Shown here: piece after piece, positions 45,944 to 57,364 of the stretch
How the letters are laid out: the number at the start of each line of letters is the position of its first letter
Position numbering within the stretch: the stretch's first letter is position 1
Source of the DNA: Gari tellinella
Lineage: Eukaryota > Mollusca > Bivalvia > Cardiida > Psammobiidae
Assembly: GCA_922989275.2 (NCBI GenBank)
Contig: OV277864.1
Span: 25,121,550-25,185,549 of the forward strand
DNA: 64,000 nucleotides
Direction: 5' to 3'
The notes under the pieces: generated by a model
What the model was told of the DNA's origin: nothing
The model's database searches: none
Seen by the model: only the letters and a program-made list of their open reading frames with translations
Position numbers and translations under genes: made by a program

Positions 45944-46210
45944 TATATAGAGCAGTTTGTTTACAATTGCAAAATGACAACACAGTGCAAACACAGATCA
46001 AAGACTCTAGTAGGGGTCTGATCTAGATTCAAACATTTTTACACGTTTATCAATACTTGTATATTGTCAAGCAGAACTTCAAAACAATGCATTTGGCATG
46101 AACGCACAGAAGACAGATTTTAGAAGACGGTTTTTTGTTGTCAAGGAGGTCAAAATGGATATCTATTGGGATCAGGATTAAAAAAAACTTTGCACTTTCA
46201 AAAATATGGC

Positions 46211-46449
46211 GTAAACCCTTTCATGGTCAATTTATTCGGGACTTTTTACCCCGTCACTGTTTTATTGTGGTTTGCTCCAGTATTGTTATTTGAAATATAC
46301 GTTTCAAAGTTAGATTTAAGATTGTATGACTTAATAAATATCGATAAGAGTGTCAAGATTTTAAGTCCTGATCAGACTTCGCGTTAGGCGGCGTCTGATC
46401 AGGACTCAAACTGTTTGCAAACGCGCTTTAAGGCGCCATTGAGAGTTAA
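46211..46449. mobile_element. TTAA-A MITE
   Basis: gtaaaccctttcatgg to CATTGAGAGTTAA. Core I 46354-46418 (AGTCCTGATCAGACTTCGCG). Confidence 0.65.
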
Positions 46450-46729
46450 AAGATTAAGTTAAAAAGCCTAAATAGTTGACGTTTGCAGTAGACAAGTTTA
46501 GGAGATTGTTTCTTGTTCTACGAGGATTAAAATGGATATTTACGGGGTAATGAGTAAAGGGAAGTGAAATGACTATTTTGGCGTCAATAGTGTGGCACAA
46601 CGTATTGATGATCACAAGAGGATTCACCAAAAGCCATACGTGAGCGAGTATTGAAGTGAGATTCGCACTATACCAGCTTCATTTGATTGCCTTGCGAACA
46701 ATCAGTACAAACTACACATTAATCCATTA

Positions 46730-46910
46730 CAGTAAAACCTCTCTATTACGACCACTAGATTGTGTTAATTATTTGGGGTTAAGAACAGGTGACTTTTTAA
46801 ACCAAGGTGAAGGTAAAACTGTTTTACTGTCACCTTGCTTTGAGCTGTCACCTGTCTTTTATACAAACAATTAGCTTTATTTTAGTGGTCGTAATAGAGC
46901 GGTTCTACTG
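46730..46910. mobile_element. TA-C MITE with shortened core
   Basis: CAGTAAAACCTCTCTATTAC to GAGCGGTTCTACTG. Core II has lost part of its left arm (46797-46842). Confidence 0.8.
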
Positions 46911-46911
46911 T

Positions 46912-47146
46912 ACTGTAACACAAACGCTCTTTACGTTTTTAATTCTACTGAAGCAAATTGTTCCAATGTGTGCGGTCATGCATATGTACCATGGGGACTA
47001 TTTTCTCTATCTGATCAGACGGTAGTTTAAAGCAGACTGAAGGTACAGTAGAATGTGCCTACAGGCACATTCTGCCTTACTTTCAATATGTTTTAAGTTG
47101 TCACCGGTCTTCAAAACTAGAAACAGGCCATGGGGTAAAGTGTTAA
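46912..47146. mobile_element. TTAA-B MITE
   Basis: Left end worn, right GGGGTAAAGTGTTAA. Core II 47026-47097 with GCCTACAGGC centre. Confidence 0.7.
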
Positions 47147-47420
47147 TCCCTTTACAGCCTTTCCCGAATACATTTGGGCCATGACATAACAAAACCAGTT
47201 TTATTGCATTGCAACACTGTACAGACCAAGCAATATTGTCATTCCAGTCTCTGTATCTGAATTTGATCTACACTGTCAAATACCATATATAGTACAGCTA
47301 CATACAATGCTTTAGATGCATGTGGGTGTCAAACAGTATAGATCAAAGCCAAAAGACACGGCGGCTGGCATTGATCTACACTGTTTGCAATGCAATAAGG
47401 CAGGTTTTATCATGGCACGA
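47147..47420. mobile_element. Paired core I variants (TGTAGATC type)
   Basis: Two palindromic blocks (about 47208-47282 and 47329-47389) with atctacactgt arms and inverted ttattgcattgca / tgcaatgcaata flanks, matching the family at 13641-13750. They may be one element with a duplicated interior. Confidence 0.45.
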
Positions 47421-47436
47421 ATCATTTGTATCTTTA

Positions 47437-47499
47437 AACAGTTTGAATCCAAATCAAATGCCGGGTTTTGGAGTCTTATCAAGATCGAAACTGTTTAGA
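47437..47499. repeat. Core I remnant
   Basis: AACAGTTTGAATCCAAATCA left arm, aagatcgaaactgttt right arm. Confidence 0.5.
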
Positions 47500-47687
47500 C
47501 AATAATCTAAAATTGTTTGTTTTCATTACTTTTGGTTAGCTTTGATTGGCTGTAATTTTTGATGTGGTGTTTTGACGGAAAATGTATACGGCGGAAGGAC
47601 TACAACCTACGTCTTAAAAGTGTTAAATAATGAACACTCGTGTCAGATTTTCTGTTTCACTACTTTCTTAAATTCCGTAGTGATATT

Positions 47688-47824
47688 AAATTATAAGGAA
47701 TAATTCGGAACATTTATTGTATTCATGGAGGTATGAAAAAACAACCTGGTCACGCTTTTGTATGAAACAGCTTTTTTTCTTCATACCTCCATGAATACAA
47801 TAAATATTCGAATTATTCCTTAAA
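47688..47824. mobile_element. Fold-back element
   Basis: Arms of about 56 bp (47688-47743 and 47767-47824), with tattgtattcatggaggtat and its complement, around a 23-bp spacer. Probably a MITE; no target duplication seen. Confidence 0.65.
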
Positions 47825-47980
47825 TAACACCCACGTTTACTCGGTCGAATTCTCTTAAATATGGTTTTTAAATAAAATGCGGGTGGTAGTATTTTAAGGA
47901 GATGACATCCTTAAAGTGAATAATCAGTAAGTTTAGACTCGAATTTCAAGTTATAATTTTTTATTATGTACATGTACTAG

Positions 47981-48149
47981 TAATTCATTGCACTCTATTG
48001 GTGCGTATCCTTGTCCTATGTAAACAGTGTAGACTTGGTCTGCTCTGTTTGTCATTTTGCAATATTCTTTTAAAACAAAGTAATAAATGGATTAGTCTTA
48101 ATTTGAAATTGGAAATGTCCATTTGAAGTTTCAGGGTATATGAGTGAAC
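47981..48149. mobile_element. TTAA-C MITE with collapsed core
   Basis: aattcattgcactctattgg to tcagggtatatgagtgaa. Core reduced to aaacagtgtagacttggtct plus gctctgtttg (48020-48051). Confidence 0.6.
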
Positions 48150-48380
48150 ATCTTCTGGGTAAGACAAAAATTGAGATTATTTCTTTGAACACAAACTGAA
48201 CAAGGTCAGCCTAACTTGACACTTGCAGCAATTCTAAATGTTTAAATATCTGCCATTCTGAATCGGATATGTAACACAAGCATTTCAAAGTTTTGATCGG
48301 GAGGAAAATGATGTTTTACCACGATAGATGTCCTCACTTGATCAAAATTGTTTGCAAAATTTATAACAATATCACCTAGA

Positions 48381-48600
48381 GCGTGCTAAACGCCACCCCT
48401 TTTCTGCCGGAATATCACCTGCTTTAACAATGTCACCTTACATCTTTGTCAAATAAAGATTAAATTAAACGTTATAACAGGCGTCAAACAGTTTAGATTA
48501 AGATCAGACGCCGCGTTACGCGGCGTCTGATCTTGATCCAAACTGTTTTCAAATATCTCTGAAATCGCGATCGGCAGTCGAAGAGTAAAGATATATCTCA
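48381..48600. mobile_element. TTAA-A MITE, worn ends
   Basis: Core I 48485-48549 (GATCAGACGCCGCG centre perfect). Right flank cgcgatcggcagtcgaagag. Confidence 0.65.
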
Positions 48601-48761
48601 TGGGACTAGAATGCGATGATTAACTGTTTCTGTGCTGAATCTATTGCAGCCCCAATGGCACTAAGCGGTTTATTTTAGACGTTACATTCATTCTTGTGTT
48701 AGAATGACATTCCAAATATATTGCTATTTGCGCACGCATGTTTGCTTGCACACTTTTTGAC

Positions 48762-48971
48762 TTAACCCCTTTCACTGCCTTACCTCCGAGTACAATGGTC
48801 ATTTGCAAACAGTTTAGATCCTGGTCAGACGCGGCATTTGATCAGGATTCAAATTGTTTGACACTCAATTTTAAACGTTTCAAGTCAAAATACATACAAT
48901 TTGAATTTAAGAAATAAAAGCAGACGACGCTTGTTTAAAGCTGATGACGTCAGTGTCAGTGAGTGGTTGAT
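48762..48971. mobile_element. TTAA-A MITE
   Basis: TTAACCCCTTTCACTGCCTT to cagtgagtggttga. Core I 48805-48860 with the centre deleted. TGACGTCA at 48945-48952. Confidence 0.8.
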
Positions 48972-49070
48972 AATTCTATGTCAGAGTCGTCTGCAATATT
49001 TGTAGTCTGCAACAATTCTCAGAAAATATTTGTTTGGATTTGAGTTCAGCAAATATCATACGAGTCAATA

Positions 49071-49135
49071 GTGTCAAATAGATTGAATCCAAATGAGACG
49101 TCGCGTGTTTCGGTGTCTCATCTTCACCCAATGTT
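49071..49135. repeat. Core I variant (GAGACG type)
   Basis: tcaaatagattgaatccaaa left arm, ggtgtctcatcttcaccc right arm. The same GAGAC substitution occurs at 26369 and 52846. Confidence 0.45.
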
Positions 49136-49544
49136 ATCAACATTATAACAAATTAATTCGTAGCTTGCAGAAGGTAATCAGTATTTGACAATTGTATATG
49201 ACTATAATTGACTTTGTTAAAACAATTCTAAATAACGCCTTTGGATACAATTACGACACATCCATTCATTTTAAGGGCAATAATGAACAGATACTGAATC
49301 TGTGTAAATAAAATAATGACCGCAGCTACAAACAATCAGAATAACAAAGGTTATTGCTTTATACTTTATACAAATTTGTATTTATGAAACTTGTTAACAC
49401 CTACATGTATATGCAAATAAAACGTACGAGTGGTAGATCTACAGCGAATGCTTTTGTGAATCCTTAGCATTTCGAGAGCAGGCGAGCATTTACAAATCAT
49501 ATTAGTTCTTTACACGCTCAAGGCAAAATTGCGATTTCTTTGCA
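49136..49544. other. No recognisable feature
   Basis: AT-rich; no repeats or coding signals. Confidence 0.4.
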
Positions 49545-49606
49545 AAGAAATTTGATTCAGATGAGACGGCGAGTAAATAGGTATCTTATCACGTTCAAAA
49601 CTGTTT
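49545..49606. repeat. Core I remnant (GAGACG type)
   Basis: aaatttgattcagatgagac / tatcttatcacgttcaaaac arms. Confidence 0.4.
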
Positions 49607-49920
49607 GAATCTCTGTCACTGTTTCAAAAAGAAAGTTTAGAAACAATAATTTTGTCCAAAAGGTTGCACATGACATATTTTCCAAACTATTTGTAAATGT
49701 AAGCCGAGTCGCGCTTAGCATCATATGTGTTAAAGCCAAACCAAACATTTAAATACTACTTCAACAATAACGGCAATGACGTTTAACAATTCCATTATCA
49801 TATTAAGGGTATTCAATGTTTAACCATTTACGGTCGTTATTTGCAAAATGACGTCGTTATTTTGGAATTTTACTCTTATGTTATTTAATAGCCTTGTGTT
49901 GCAACCGGTAGTTATTTTTA

Positions 49921-50145
49921 CAGTGCTCCCTCCCTACAATGAATCTCCCAACAACGATTCCCGCCTTACAAGGACCCTTGCCGCAGTTACCAAAACAGGA
50001 CAAAAATGTCCAACGCTTTTACTGCTGTAATATCGTCTGCTTAAAATTGTCGTCTGCTGTTGTTTCTCAAAGTTACATATAAGTGGACATTTCGATAGAA
50101 TATATAGAATGACGAGTGACAAACAGCTTTAATCCAGATCAGAGG
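49921..50145. mobile_element. TA-B left half
   Basis: CAGTGCTCCCTCCCTACAAT, internal ttgccgcagtt, cgtctgctgttgtttctc, atataagtggacatttcg and the left core arm caaacagctttaatccagat. The element ends abruptly there. Confidence 0.7.
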
Positions 50146-50212
50146 ACATCCCTAGAGTCAGTGTAAACTAGTTATTTACCGGAAAATGGCTGCGTTCATT
50201 TGTAAACTCATA

Positions 50213-50454
50213 CAACGGAGAGTACGCTAATCTTTGCCGATAAACGCGCTGGTTCTACGAATGAAGCTATTATTTCCAATGCAAACAGTTTGGAGCCAGA
50301 AAGGATGCCGGATAAACCGGCGTCTGTTTAGGCTCAAAACTGTTGTCACTCAGAAAAATATTAATCGTCAAATAGTTGTCATATTCTACATTTCATTGCA
50401 TTGCGTTGTGCTTTAGCTTCATGTAAACGGGAAAGAATACCATCATCCCTGCTG
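50213..50454. mobile_element. TA-A MITE, worn
   Basis: caacggagagtacgctaatc to ccatcatccctgctg followed by TA. Core I 50282-50344. Confidence 0.65.
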
Positions 50455-50759
50455 TAACAGCCGCAATATTTTCTTTACAACGGCAGTAAAATACAGACAT
50501 TATAATCATTTATTCATTATGCCAATCGGTACAGCCTTTGTGCGTCTTAGAAATGATCATCATTAGCGATTGTGAGCACAATCAAGAAACGTGATGCATT
50601 TCATTTTAAATGATACCTTAACAAGCAAACGCAAAAAGTAAATGTACAGACAAATGTAAGCATAAGGATAATTTTGTTTTCTGTTTAAACGAATTCAAAC
50701 GCAAATGCAATTCAATAAAGCATAGAAAATTGCAGGCTCTTGACTTAATTGCCGGACAA

Positions 50760-51130
50760 TAATTAGTTAAGTCTGAATTTTGAGCAAGTGTACAAGAGTA
50801 CATTTTCTTTACAAAAACTGTAAACCAAGATAAGAGGACGATCGGGGACTGCACCAGAGCTGCCATAAGTTGATATCATGAAAATTCCTAAGATTTCCAA
50901 ATTTTCTTTTTTTCAAGCGCGATTACTTAAGGCAGGTTGAAAGTAAAGCAGAATGCGCCTTTAGGCGCATTCAGCTTTACTTTAAGCCTGCTTTAAGCTA
51001 ATGTCTGCTAGGATTTCGGAATATCCGGAGAAATGGCAGCCCTGCTGCACTTGTTTGTCATTTTGAAACACGTTGTATACATAAACAGCCTTTAATAACC
51101 AACAATTGGAAGCTGGAATTGCACACTTGA
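50760..51130. mobile_element. TTAA-C remnant hosting GCT
   Basis: gagcaagtgtacaagagtac and aaaaactgtaaaccaagat before the insert, cttgtttgtcattttgaaac after it, matching TTAA-C around its core. Confidence 0.6.
50855..51044. mobile_element. GCT MITE with core II
   Basis: CAGAGCTGCCAT to ATGGCAGCCCTG, 190 bp, flanked by CTGCAC on both sides (50849-50854, 51045-51050). Removing one copy rebuilds TTAA-C sequence. Core II 50926-50997. Confidence 0.85.
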
Positions 51131-51444
51131 ATTTGAAGAGCTATCACCTACTTTTCTTTACAAAAATAAAATAATAAAAACTCGATAAACCTTTTCTCTT
51201 CGCTTGATGTCAAAAGCAATGATTTATATGTAGTGAGACATTGTTAATGATTATTTGGCGACTTATTGATTTTGAAACAAAGCGGGTGTCAGGTTATTAT
51301 GGGACGCATGACATAGGGCAGCACACCGGGGGTACGCCATGGTACTGATAGCAGTATAATGGGAACATGGCACTCGTTGATGACGTCCTAAACACATACA
51401 AGGTTTAGTCCATCTGTTTTAGATTCATTAACCCTAAGCCTGCT
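51131..51444. other. No recognisable feature
   Basis: No repeats or coding signals recognised. Confidence 0.4.
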
Positions 51445-51671
51445 TTAACTCATTCATCCCTGAACCTTTTAATGGCCATTTCCAAATTCAATATAAGTCT
51501 AGTCCATTTTTGACTATTTATGGTGGATTTAACAATATTTTACAAAATGACAAGCAGTATAAACCCTGATCAGAGGAGGGTCTATACTGTTTGCACAGGA
51601 CAATTGTACTCTTGACAGGTATATGATTTGTTAATGACGAGTATACTCGTCGCTAGGGTTCAATGTGTTAA
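51445..51671. mobile_element. TTAA-C MITE with collapsed core
   Basis: TTAACTCATTCATCCCTGAA to GGGTTCAATGTGTTAA. Core 43 bp (51551-51593, ACCCTGATCAGAGGAGGGT). Confidence 0.8.
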
Positions 51672-52167
51672 TACTTGTCTACATGTCCTTTGAAATTGTC
51701 GTAACAGCACCAGGATGATAATTGCCGTAACTGCGTTTGACAGTGAAATATTTAATTGAAGTTTCGAAAATTGTGTTATATAGCATTTTATATATTGTGA
51801 ACTATTCATATGTTCTGGCTTTACAGCTGTATTTTTAAAAGAACAAAAGAAAACCAAACACGACAAACCCTAATATTAATTCTATATTTTTACTTCTGTT
51901 AAAATAAATGTTATTAAGACTAGTTAAGAAATACCAATACAGTATAATATACATACTACTAACATGAAAAAAATGAATAAATACGACCTGCATTAATATA
52001 ACGTCCTAAACGTTCCACAAAATGAGAAGTGCAAAACTAGTAAGAAAAACAGATTTTGAAAGTATATGTATGAGTCAATTAGACCTTTCAAGAGGAAGGG
52101 GTAAAATGTGTCCAACCTATTTCATCAGCAGATCCAGCCATGTTACTCAGAGTCCAGCCGTTACGAT
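51672..52167. other. No recognisable feature
   Basis: AT-rich, short chance frames only. Confidence 0.4.
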
Positions 52168-52358
52168 AGAGCGAAGAAGACGTTATTCTTTGAGAATAAA
52201 CATGTATGAAATGGTTTGGAGCCAGATCAGACCCAAACACTTTGCAACTCATATTATAAAGTTTCATCAATATTTCCAAGCAACAGTCATTTGACAACAA
52301 TTTAACGCATGCCGTTTGAGTTTCATTTAAACAGGAGAAAATAATGTATTCGCAACTG
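52168..52358. mobile_element. TA-A MITE with collapsed core
   Basis: cgatagagcgaagaagacgt to aatgtattcgcaactg followed by TA. Of the core only ggtttggagccagatcagac and a short right arm remain. Confidence 0.6.
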
Positions 52359-52540
52359 TACAACGTATTTAGTGTTTCCCTTTCCTCTTCTATCCTTCTT
52401 ATACGTGGTTTGGGTCCCGAATGCAATCCCCAAATCTGGACCCGTCGCGCATGTATTCATACTTCTCCGGCCGCAATAGTGTCCGATTACAAAGTTTTTC
52501 AAATTAAAGAAGCATGCAATAGCCCTGGAAACGAGTGCTG

Positions 52541-52603
52541 AGCAACCTAGATTCAGATCAGACACCAAATTCATCGGTGTATGATCTGTATCCAAACTGT
52601 TTG
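52541..52603. repeat. Core I remnant
   Basis: tagattcagatcagacacc / ggtgtatgatctgtatcc with intact aaactgtttg right tip. Confidence 0.5.
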
Positions 52604-52845
52604 AAAGCGCACATTGAATTGCGAACGTCAAGCAAAATGTTAACATTGACTGGGGTTAAATATTGTACGCTCAATATTTCCTTATTAAAAGGAGATCACT
52701 TGTGTCAAAGGAGTCTCCATACTGTGGCGGATAATACTTAACCTTTCTAGCGTTGAACTGTTTGGTCTGCCAAACATTGTCGTATACAGTAATCTAAACA
52801 TGACACAGATTAACAATTTTACCAACAAAATTTCACCAACATTGT

Positions 52846-52910
52846 CAAACAGTTTGGATGCAGGTGAGACGCCGAGTAACTCGGCGTCTCACCAGCATCT
52901 AAACTATTTG
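52846..52910. repeat. Core I palindrome (GAGACG type), near perfect
   Basis: Arm CAAACAGTTTGGATGCAGGT then gagacgccgagt, complement on the right with two mismatches. Flanking ends not resolved. Confidence 0.65.
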
Positions 52911-53157
52911 CTTAAGTTATCACACCTTCGCCCACAGCGTGTTCAAGACTGAGGGCGTCCCGTTGTGACATCTGGTATAATGGTCGAACAATGTTCTGAA
53001 ACACAAGACAAATCTGCTGATAACATGCCCGTCATTAATTCTGAAGCAGCTGGTCACAGAGAAATTATTTCAGAATCGTCCGATTGTCTCCGATGAATAT
53101 TCTATTGAAACACCAATCTTTGCTGGGCAAATCTTCTGCGCGCAACGGGTGAGATTG

Positions 53158-53430
53158 TTAACCCCTTCACTGCCATGACGTCATAATTTTAAAACAATTG
53201 TCGTCTGCTTTTATTTCTCAAATTTAGATTTTATATATTTTGACTTAAGAAATGTTGTAGTTAGTGTCAAACAGTTTTTATCCTAATCTAGTTTATTGAA
53301 GGTTCAGAACAATTATTATTAGATATCTACAATCCCTTTTGATGCAGATCGGGTTCCAAACTGTTTGGGATTTATTGTTTTGTTTTGCAGACGACAATAA
53401 AAATCAGCAGCAGACGATAACTCAACGCAA
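53158..53430. mobile_element. TTAA-A MITE with disrupted core
   Basis: TTAACCCCTTCACTGCCATG; TGACGTCA at 53176-53183. The two core tips (53269, 53368) are about 100 bp apart with unrelated sequence between. Right part ttttgcagacgacaataaaa. Confidence 0.7.
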
Positions 53431-53701
53431 ACAAAGTTTTAAAACATGATACTGATTATTGGGAATCGCTCGTTTACATAGCGGTTTCCGGTTAAACTAC
53501 GTGTGATACTAAATTGGCAAATCAGAGTTGATGATTTAGAGTGCTTTAATACAAAACATACAAAAACCCTCATATGCAATAAAGATCTCCGACTGAATAC
53601 AATTTAATTGAGTTGCATTAATATTCAGCAGACAATTACAATTGTAGTTCAAGTACATGGCAATCGATATTTTATTAAGAGATAGGATGGCTGTGTTGGC
53701 A

Positions 53702-53830
53702 TTAACTATTTCACTGCCAACGGAGCCAAAAGGCGACTTTGCAAACAATTTGAATCCTGATCAGACGCCGCGTAACGCGGCGTCTGATCAGGATCCAAAC
53801 TGTTTGACACTCGTATCGATATGTTTTTTT
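53702..53830. mobile_element. TTAA-A MITE, right part replaced
   Basis: ttaactatttcactgcc start, core I 53742-53806 (two mismatches). At about 53832 it joins a TA-C right half (catttgtcttttatacaatc to gggtttacta, 53898). Confidence 0.7.
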
Positions 53831-53898
53831 AGCTTTCATTTGTCTTTTATACAATCAATTAGCCTTCGTTTCGTTGATCGTAAGAGACAGGGTTTACT

Positions 53899-54430
53899 AT
53901 ACAACCAAATATGCAAATTGAAATAAAGATTACCTAGAAACGATAAGGGGAAACGCACGTTATATATAAAAGAAAATGTTTTAGGATTTTCGCTGACAAC
54001 ATATTTAACAAAAATGTTGAGTTCTCCAAAGGACTGCCCTCTGGAAGGATATATACTTTATAACATAACAGATGGTGTGAGCGTTGAATAACACCCGTTG
54101 TTTAAATATCATATATTACTAGTTAAATAACTATGCAAGTGAGGTACGCCACGACGTCGTTACTTGTGACGTCATTAAAATGCGTTCTACGCGTTCAATT
54201 TCCAACGTCTTCTTTCCATCATGTAGATTCAATTTATAGATTTTTTGTGTAATTAATCAATATTAGATCTACATGAAAAGGCTTATTATACACATAATAA
54301 CATAAACATTATGCTAGTGAACGGGGTTAATTTGGAACAACTTTTTTCCTGTATAGATCTACTCATATCGCGCTTAGCATTCACTTGACCTCAAAGGCTG
54401 CGATAAATAACTTTCCTAGGTTATGTTATA
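53899..54430. other. No recognisable feature
   Basis: Isolated TGACGTCA at 54167-54174; otherwise nothing recognised. Confidence 0.4.
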
Positions 54431-54590
54431 AAACGAATATAACATTCGTGTTAATAATTTATTGGATTTATCAAACTCGTCGTTTTAGAAAACGATAAAA
54501 ACTCGGCAAAGCCTCGTTTTTATCGTTTTCTAAAAGACTCGTTTAATAAATCCAATAAATTTTGAACACTCATGTAATATCCTATATATA
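54431..54590. mobile_element. Fold-back element
   Basis: Arms of about 75 bp containing ttattggatttat, actcgt and ttagaaaacgataaaaac with complements, centred on ctcggcaaagcctcg. The outer motif cattcgtgtta and the hinge resemble 16419-16808. Confidence 0.7.
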
Positions 54591-54627
54591 TTTCTAATCG
54601 TGCATAGCCGTGGCTGTATCGTATCCT

Positions 54628-54916
54628 AAATGGGAGACAAATCTTGTGTTCGTTGTTCGGAGGGAGTCGTTATAGGGAGGGAAATTCGCTAACATTTGCA
54701 AACAGCTTAAATCCAGATCAAGCTGTTTGTCACTCGTAATAAGTGTCAAAATGTTTATTATGTAACTTTGAAAAAAACAGCAGACGACAACTTTAAGCAG
54801 ACGATATTGCAGCAGTAAAAGCGTTAGACTTAAGTGTCCTGTTTAGGGAACTGTGGCAAGTGTCGCTGTAAGGAGAGAGTCGTTGTTGGGAGGGCCGTTG
54901 CAGAGAGGGAGCACTG
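54628..54916. mobile_element. TA-B MITE, reverse, collapsed core
   Basis: aaatgggagacaaatcttg to GCAGAGAGGGAGCACTG followed by TA. Core reduced to 31 bp (54699-54729: left arm through ccagatca, then agctgtttg). Confidence 0.75.
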
Positions 54917-55105
54917 TAGTTTCGTTGAACTAAAATTTACAGACAAAGATACGTATTGATGGAGTTACGTGAAAAGTAGGCGATACTGAGAGATTGAAGG
55001 TGTTTAATCAACATTGTTTATACAATGTATAGGATTCACATACATGTACAGTGAAGCTCATTTATATCCTCGGGCTGTCTGAATCCTTCCTTTACAGTAC
55101 ATTTA

Positions 55106-55437
55106 CAGTGTTCCCTCCCTTCAATGACCATATCAACAACGACTCTCTCCATTCAACGACCATTGTCGCAGATCTCTTAATAGGACAATTATGTCTAACG
55201 TTTCAAAGTTGCAATATCGTCTGCTTAAAACTATCGTCTGCTGTTTTTCTAAAAACAAAAAAAATTAATGACGAGTGAAAAACAGCTTGAATCCAGAACA
55301 GACGCCGCGTTACGCGGTGTCTGATCTGGAACCAGCTGTTTGCAAATGTAAGCCATTTCCCTCGATATAACGACTCCCTCCTTGCAATACTCATAATCTT
55401 TGTCTCCCATTGGATGTCGTTGTGGAGAGGGAACGCT
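55106..55437. mobile_element. TA-B MITE
   Basis: CAGTGTTCCCTCCCTTCAAT to GTGGAGAGGGAACGC. Core I 55278-55342 (GCTTGAATCCAGAACAGACG). Confidence 0.8.
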
Positions 55438-55642
55438 ATATATCAAACTGTTTTGTTTTGTTTTATACAATACATGTATTTCGTTATATGGAATTTCCTT
55501 GTAGGTGAGTTTCACTGTAATACGAAACTAAACCAGTACGTCGATCGTCTGCCCTTCGTAAGCCATCAGTTACATTTATTCCGCCACACCACAGGCAGAC
55601 GAAAACCAGCTCCAATCGATTGTTTCCAATGCATCAGCGCGG

Positions 55643-55857
55643 TTTACCCCTTTATTCCCGCTTTAACGTCTTCTTAACAACAGTGTCGTCTGCTTTTATT
55701 TCTCATATTTAGATTTAGACCCCACTGAATGAAACAACAACCTGGGTGGCAAACAGTTTGGATCCTGATCAGACGCCGCGTCACACGGCGTCTGATCAGG
55801 ATCCAAACTGTTTCAAATGTCAGCACATTTAGACAAAAGCAGTGAAACGAGATAAGT
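55643..55857. mobile_element. TTAA-A MITE
   Basis: tttacccctttattcccgc to agcagtgaaacgagataa. Core I 55750-55814 nearly perfect (32-nt arms). Confidence 0.75.
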
Positions 55858-55929
55858 TTCAGCAGAGATGGATAGGAAAGCAATAATTCTAAACAATTAT
55901 TTCAGTAAAAATACAGTGGTTCTAGAACA

Positions 55930-56145
55930 GTCGGGGAAAACGAATGATTACCATTTCGCGTTTAAACGAAGCTCGACCGACGTAATATATTTGAAAATAT
56001 TGGCGATTTATGTGTGTCTGAGTGGCAGTCTGAAGCCTGATAAGACGTCGGCAAATCCGTCATTTGTTTAGGCTCAAGGCTGTTTAAAACGAACAGACTA
56101 ATGTTTAGTATAAACACTTTATTTGGATAACACATCTTCTGCACT
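55930..56145. mobile_element. TA-A MITE, worn
   Basis: cagtcggggaaaacg, tttcgcgtttaaacg, core I 56022-56085 (gaagcctgataagacg), aaacactttatttgg, catcttctgcacta. Confidence 0.55.
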
Positions 56146-56423
56146 AATCTACATGCAATTTAGGCAATCTTTCCGCGACATCCCTGATCATCTTTGTTCC
56201 AGTCAGACTGTATAGATTCTAAACAGAACTACAAATGGAATCGATTCGATGTCTGAACATTCCCTGTATACTTGCTGGAAGATTGCATTGCAGATACACT
56301 AAAATGATCTAAAGATGCCGCATGTTTGTCCATACAGCAAACTATTTCATAATTATGCCATAGCATACAGGATAGACCCTGATGAGTCGCCGCGTTACTG
56401 TTTGCCACTGTCCACTGTAGTAG

Positions 56424-56673
56424 ACACTATCCCTTATAGAAGCGACTTTTAGCACATTCATTTTATTCATCCGCTGCAGAAAATAGTTCCAAATTATACC
56501 GTAATGAATATGTGTCATATTAAATTCTTTCCTTATTCTAGCAGTTAATAGCTAAAAGCAGGTTGAAAGTAAAGCAGAATGCGCCTTAAGGCGCATTCTG
56601 CTTTACTTTCAACCTGCTTTAAGTAGTCACATATCTTCAATACTAGAAACAATGCTATCAGGTAAAAGGTTAA
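56424..56673. mobile_element. TTAA-B MITE
   Basis: cactatcccttatagaagcg to ATCAGGTAAAAGGTTAA. Core II 56552-56623 nearly perfect. Left TTAA worn. Confidence 0.85.
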
Positions 56674-56827
56674 ATAGGTTAAAAACGAAAGGAATAAAAC
56701 AAAGGCATGCATCATATTTGTTTGATGTGGTACATCTGTAGATAGAATATCTTAATCTGTATAGCATGCAAGGGATGGATAACACAGCTTTAACACATTT
56801 GTCGTATGTAATCGACTGCTCTGCCGT

Positions 56828-56892
56828 TGGAAACATTGTGGATCCAGAGCAAACGCCATGCAACGTGGTGTCAGATCAGGCTCGAAACTGAT
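56828..56892. repeat. Core I remnant
   Basis: ttgtggatccagagcaaacg / gtggtgtcagatcaggctcg arms. Confidence 0.45.
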
Positions 56893-57123
56893 TTACTCTC
56901 AAAATAGAACAAATTGTACATAAATATCTTAAATAAATAAATCATCCGTTAATATTTTAAATACATGTCATATTTTACATTTAAATCCACTGTATTTGCA
57001 CTTAATCAGTGTAAACTCTCAGCCAATTTTTGCATATCGTATACCAAAGTAGGTATAAGCCAAAAGCGCAGACCCTGGTGTTACGCCGCAATTCGCATTT
57101 GTTTGCACTAAATTTTAATCATT

Positions 57124-57364
57124 TGCCCCATACAGCGTTCCTAGTATAGAAGACAAGTGACAACTTAAAATAGGTTATAAGTAAAGCAGAATGCGCCTGA
57201 ATGCGCATTCTGCTTTGCTTCAGCCTGCTTTAAGCTATAAACTGCTAGAATATGGAAAATATGTCTAATGATACATATTCATTATTGTATAAATTGGAAC
57301 TATTTCTTTAGCGGAGGAATATATTAAAGGCGTAAAAAGTCGTATGTATGGGGTCATGTGTTGA
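57124..57364. mobile_element. TTAA-B MITE, worn ends
   Basis: tgccccatacagcgttccta to gtatggggtcatgtgttga. Core II 57163-57234. Confidence 0.7.

Noticed and set aside
54167..54174. Isolated TGACGTCA as a promoter element
   Set aside because: No adjacent gene, TATA box or CpG-rich region; it is not in a recognisable TTAA-A and one occurrence is not informative.
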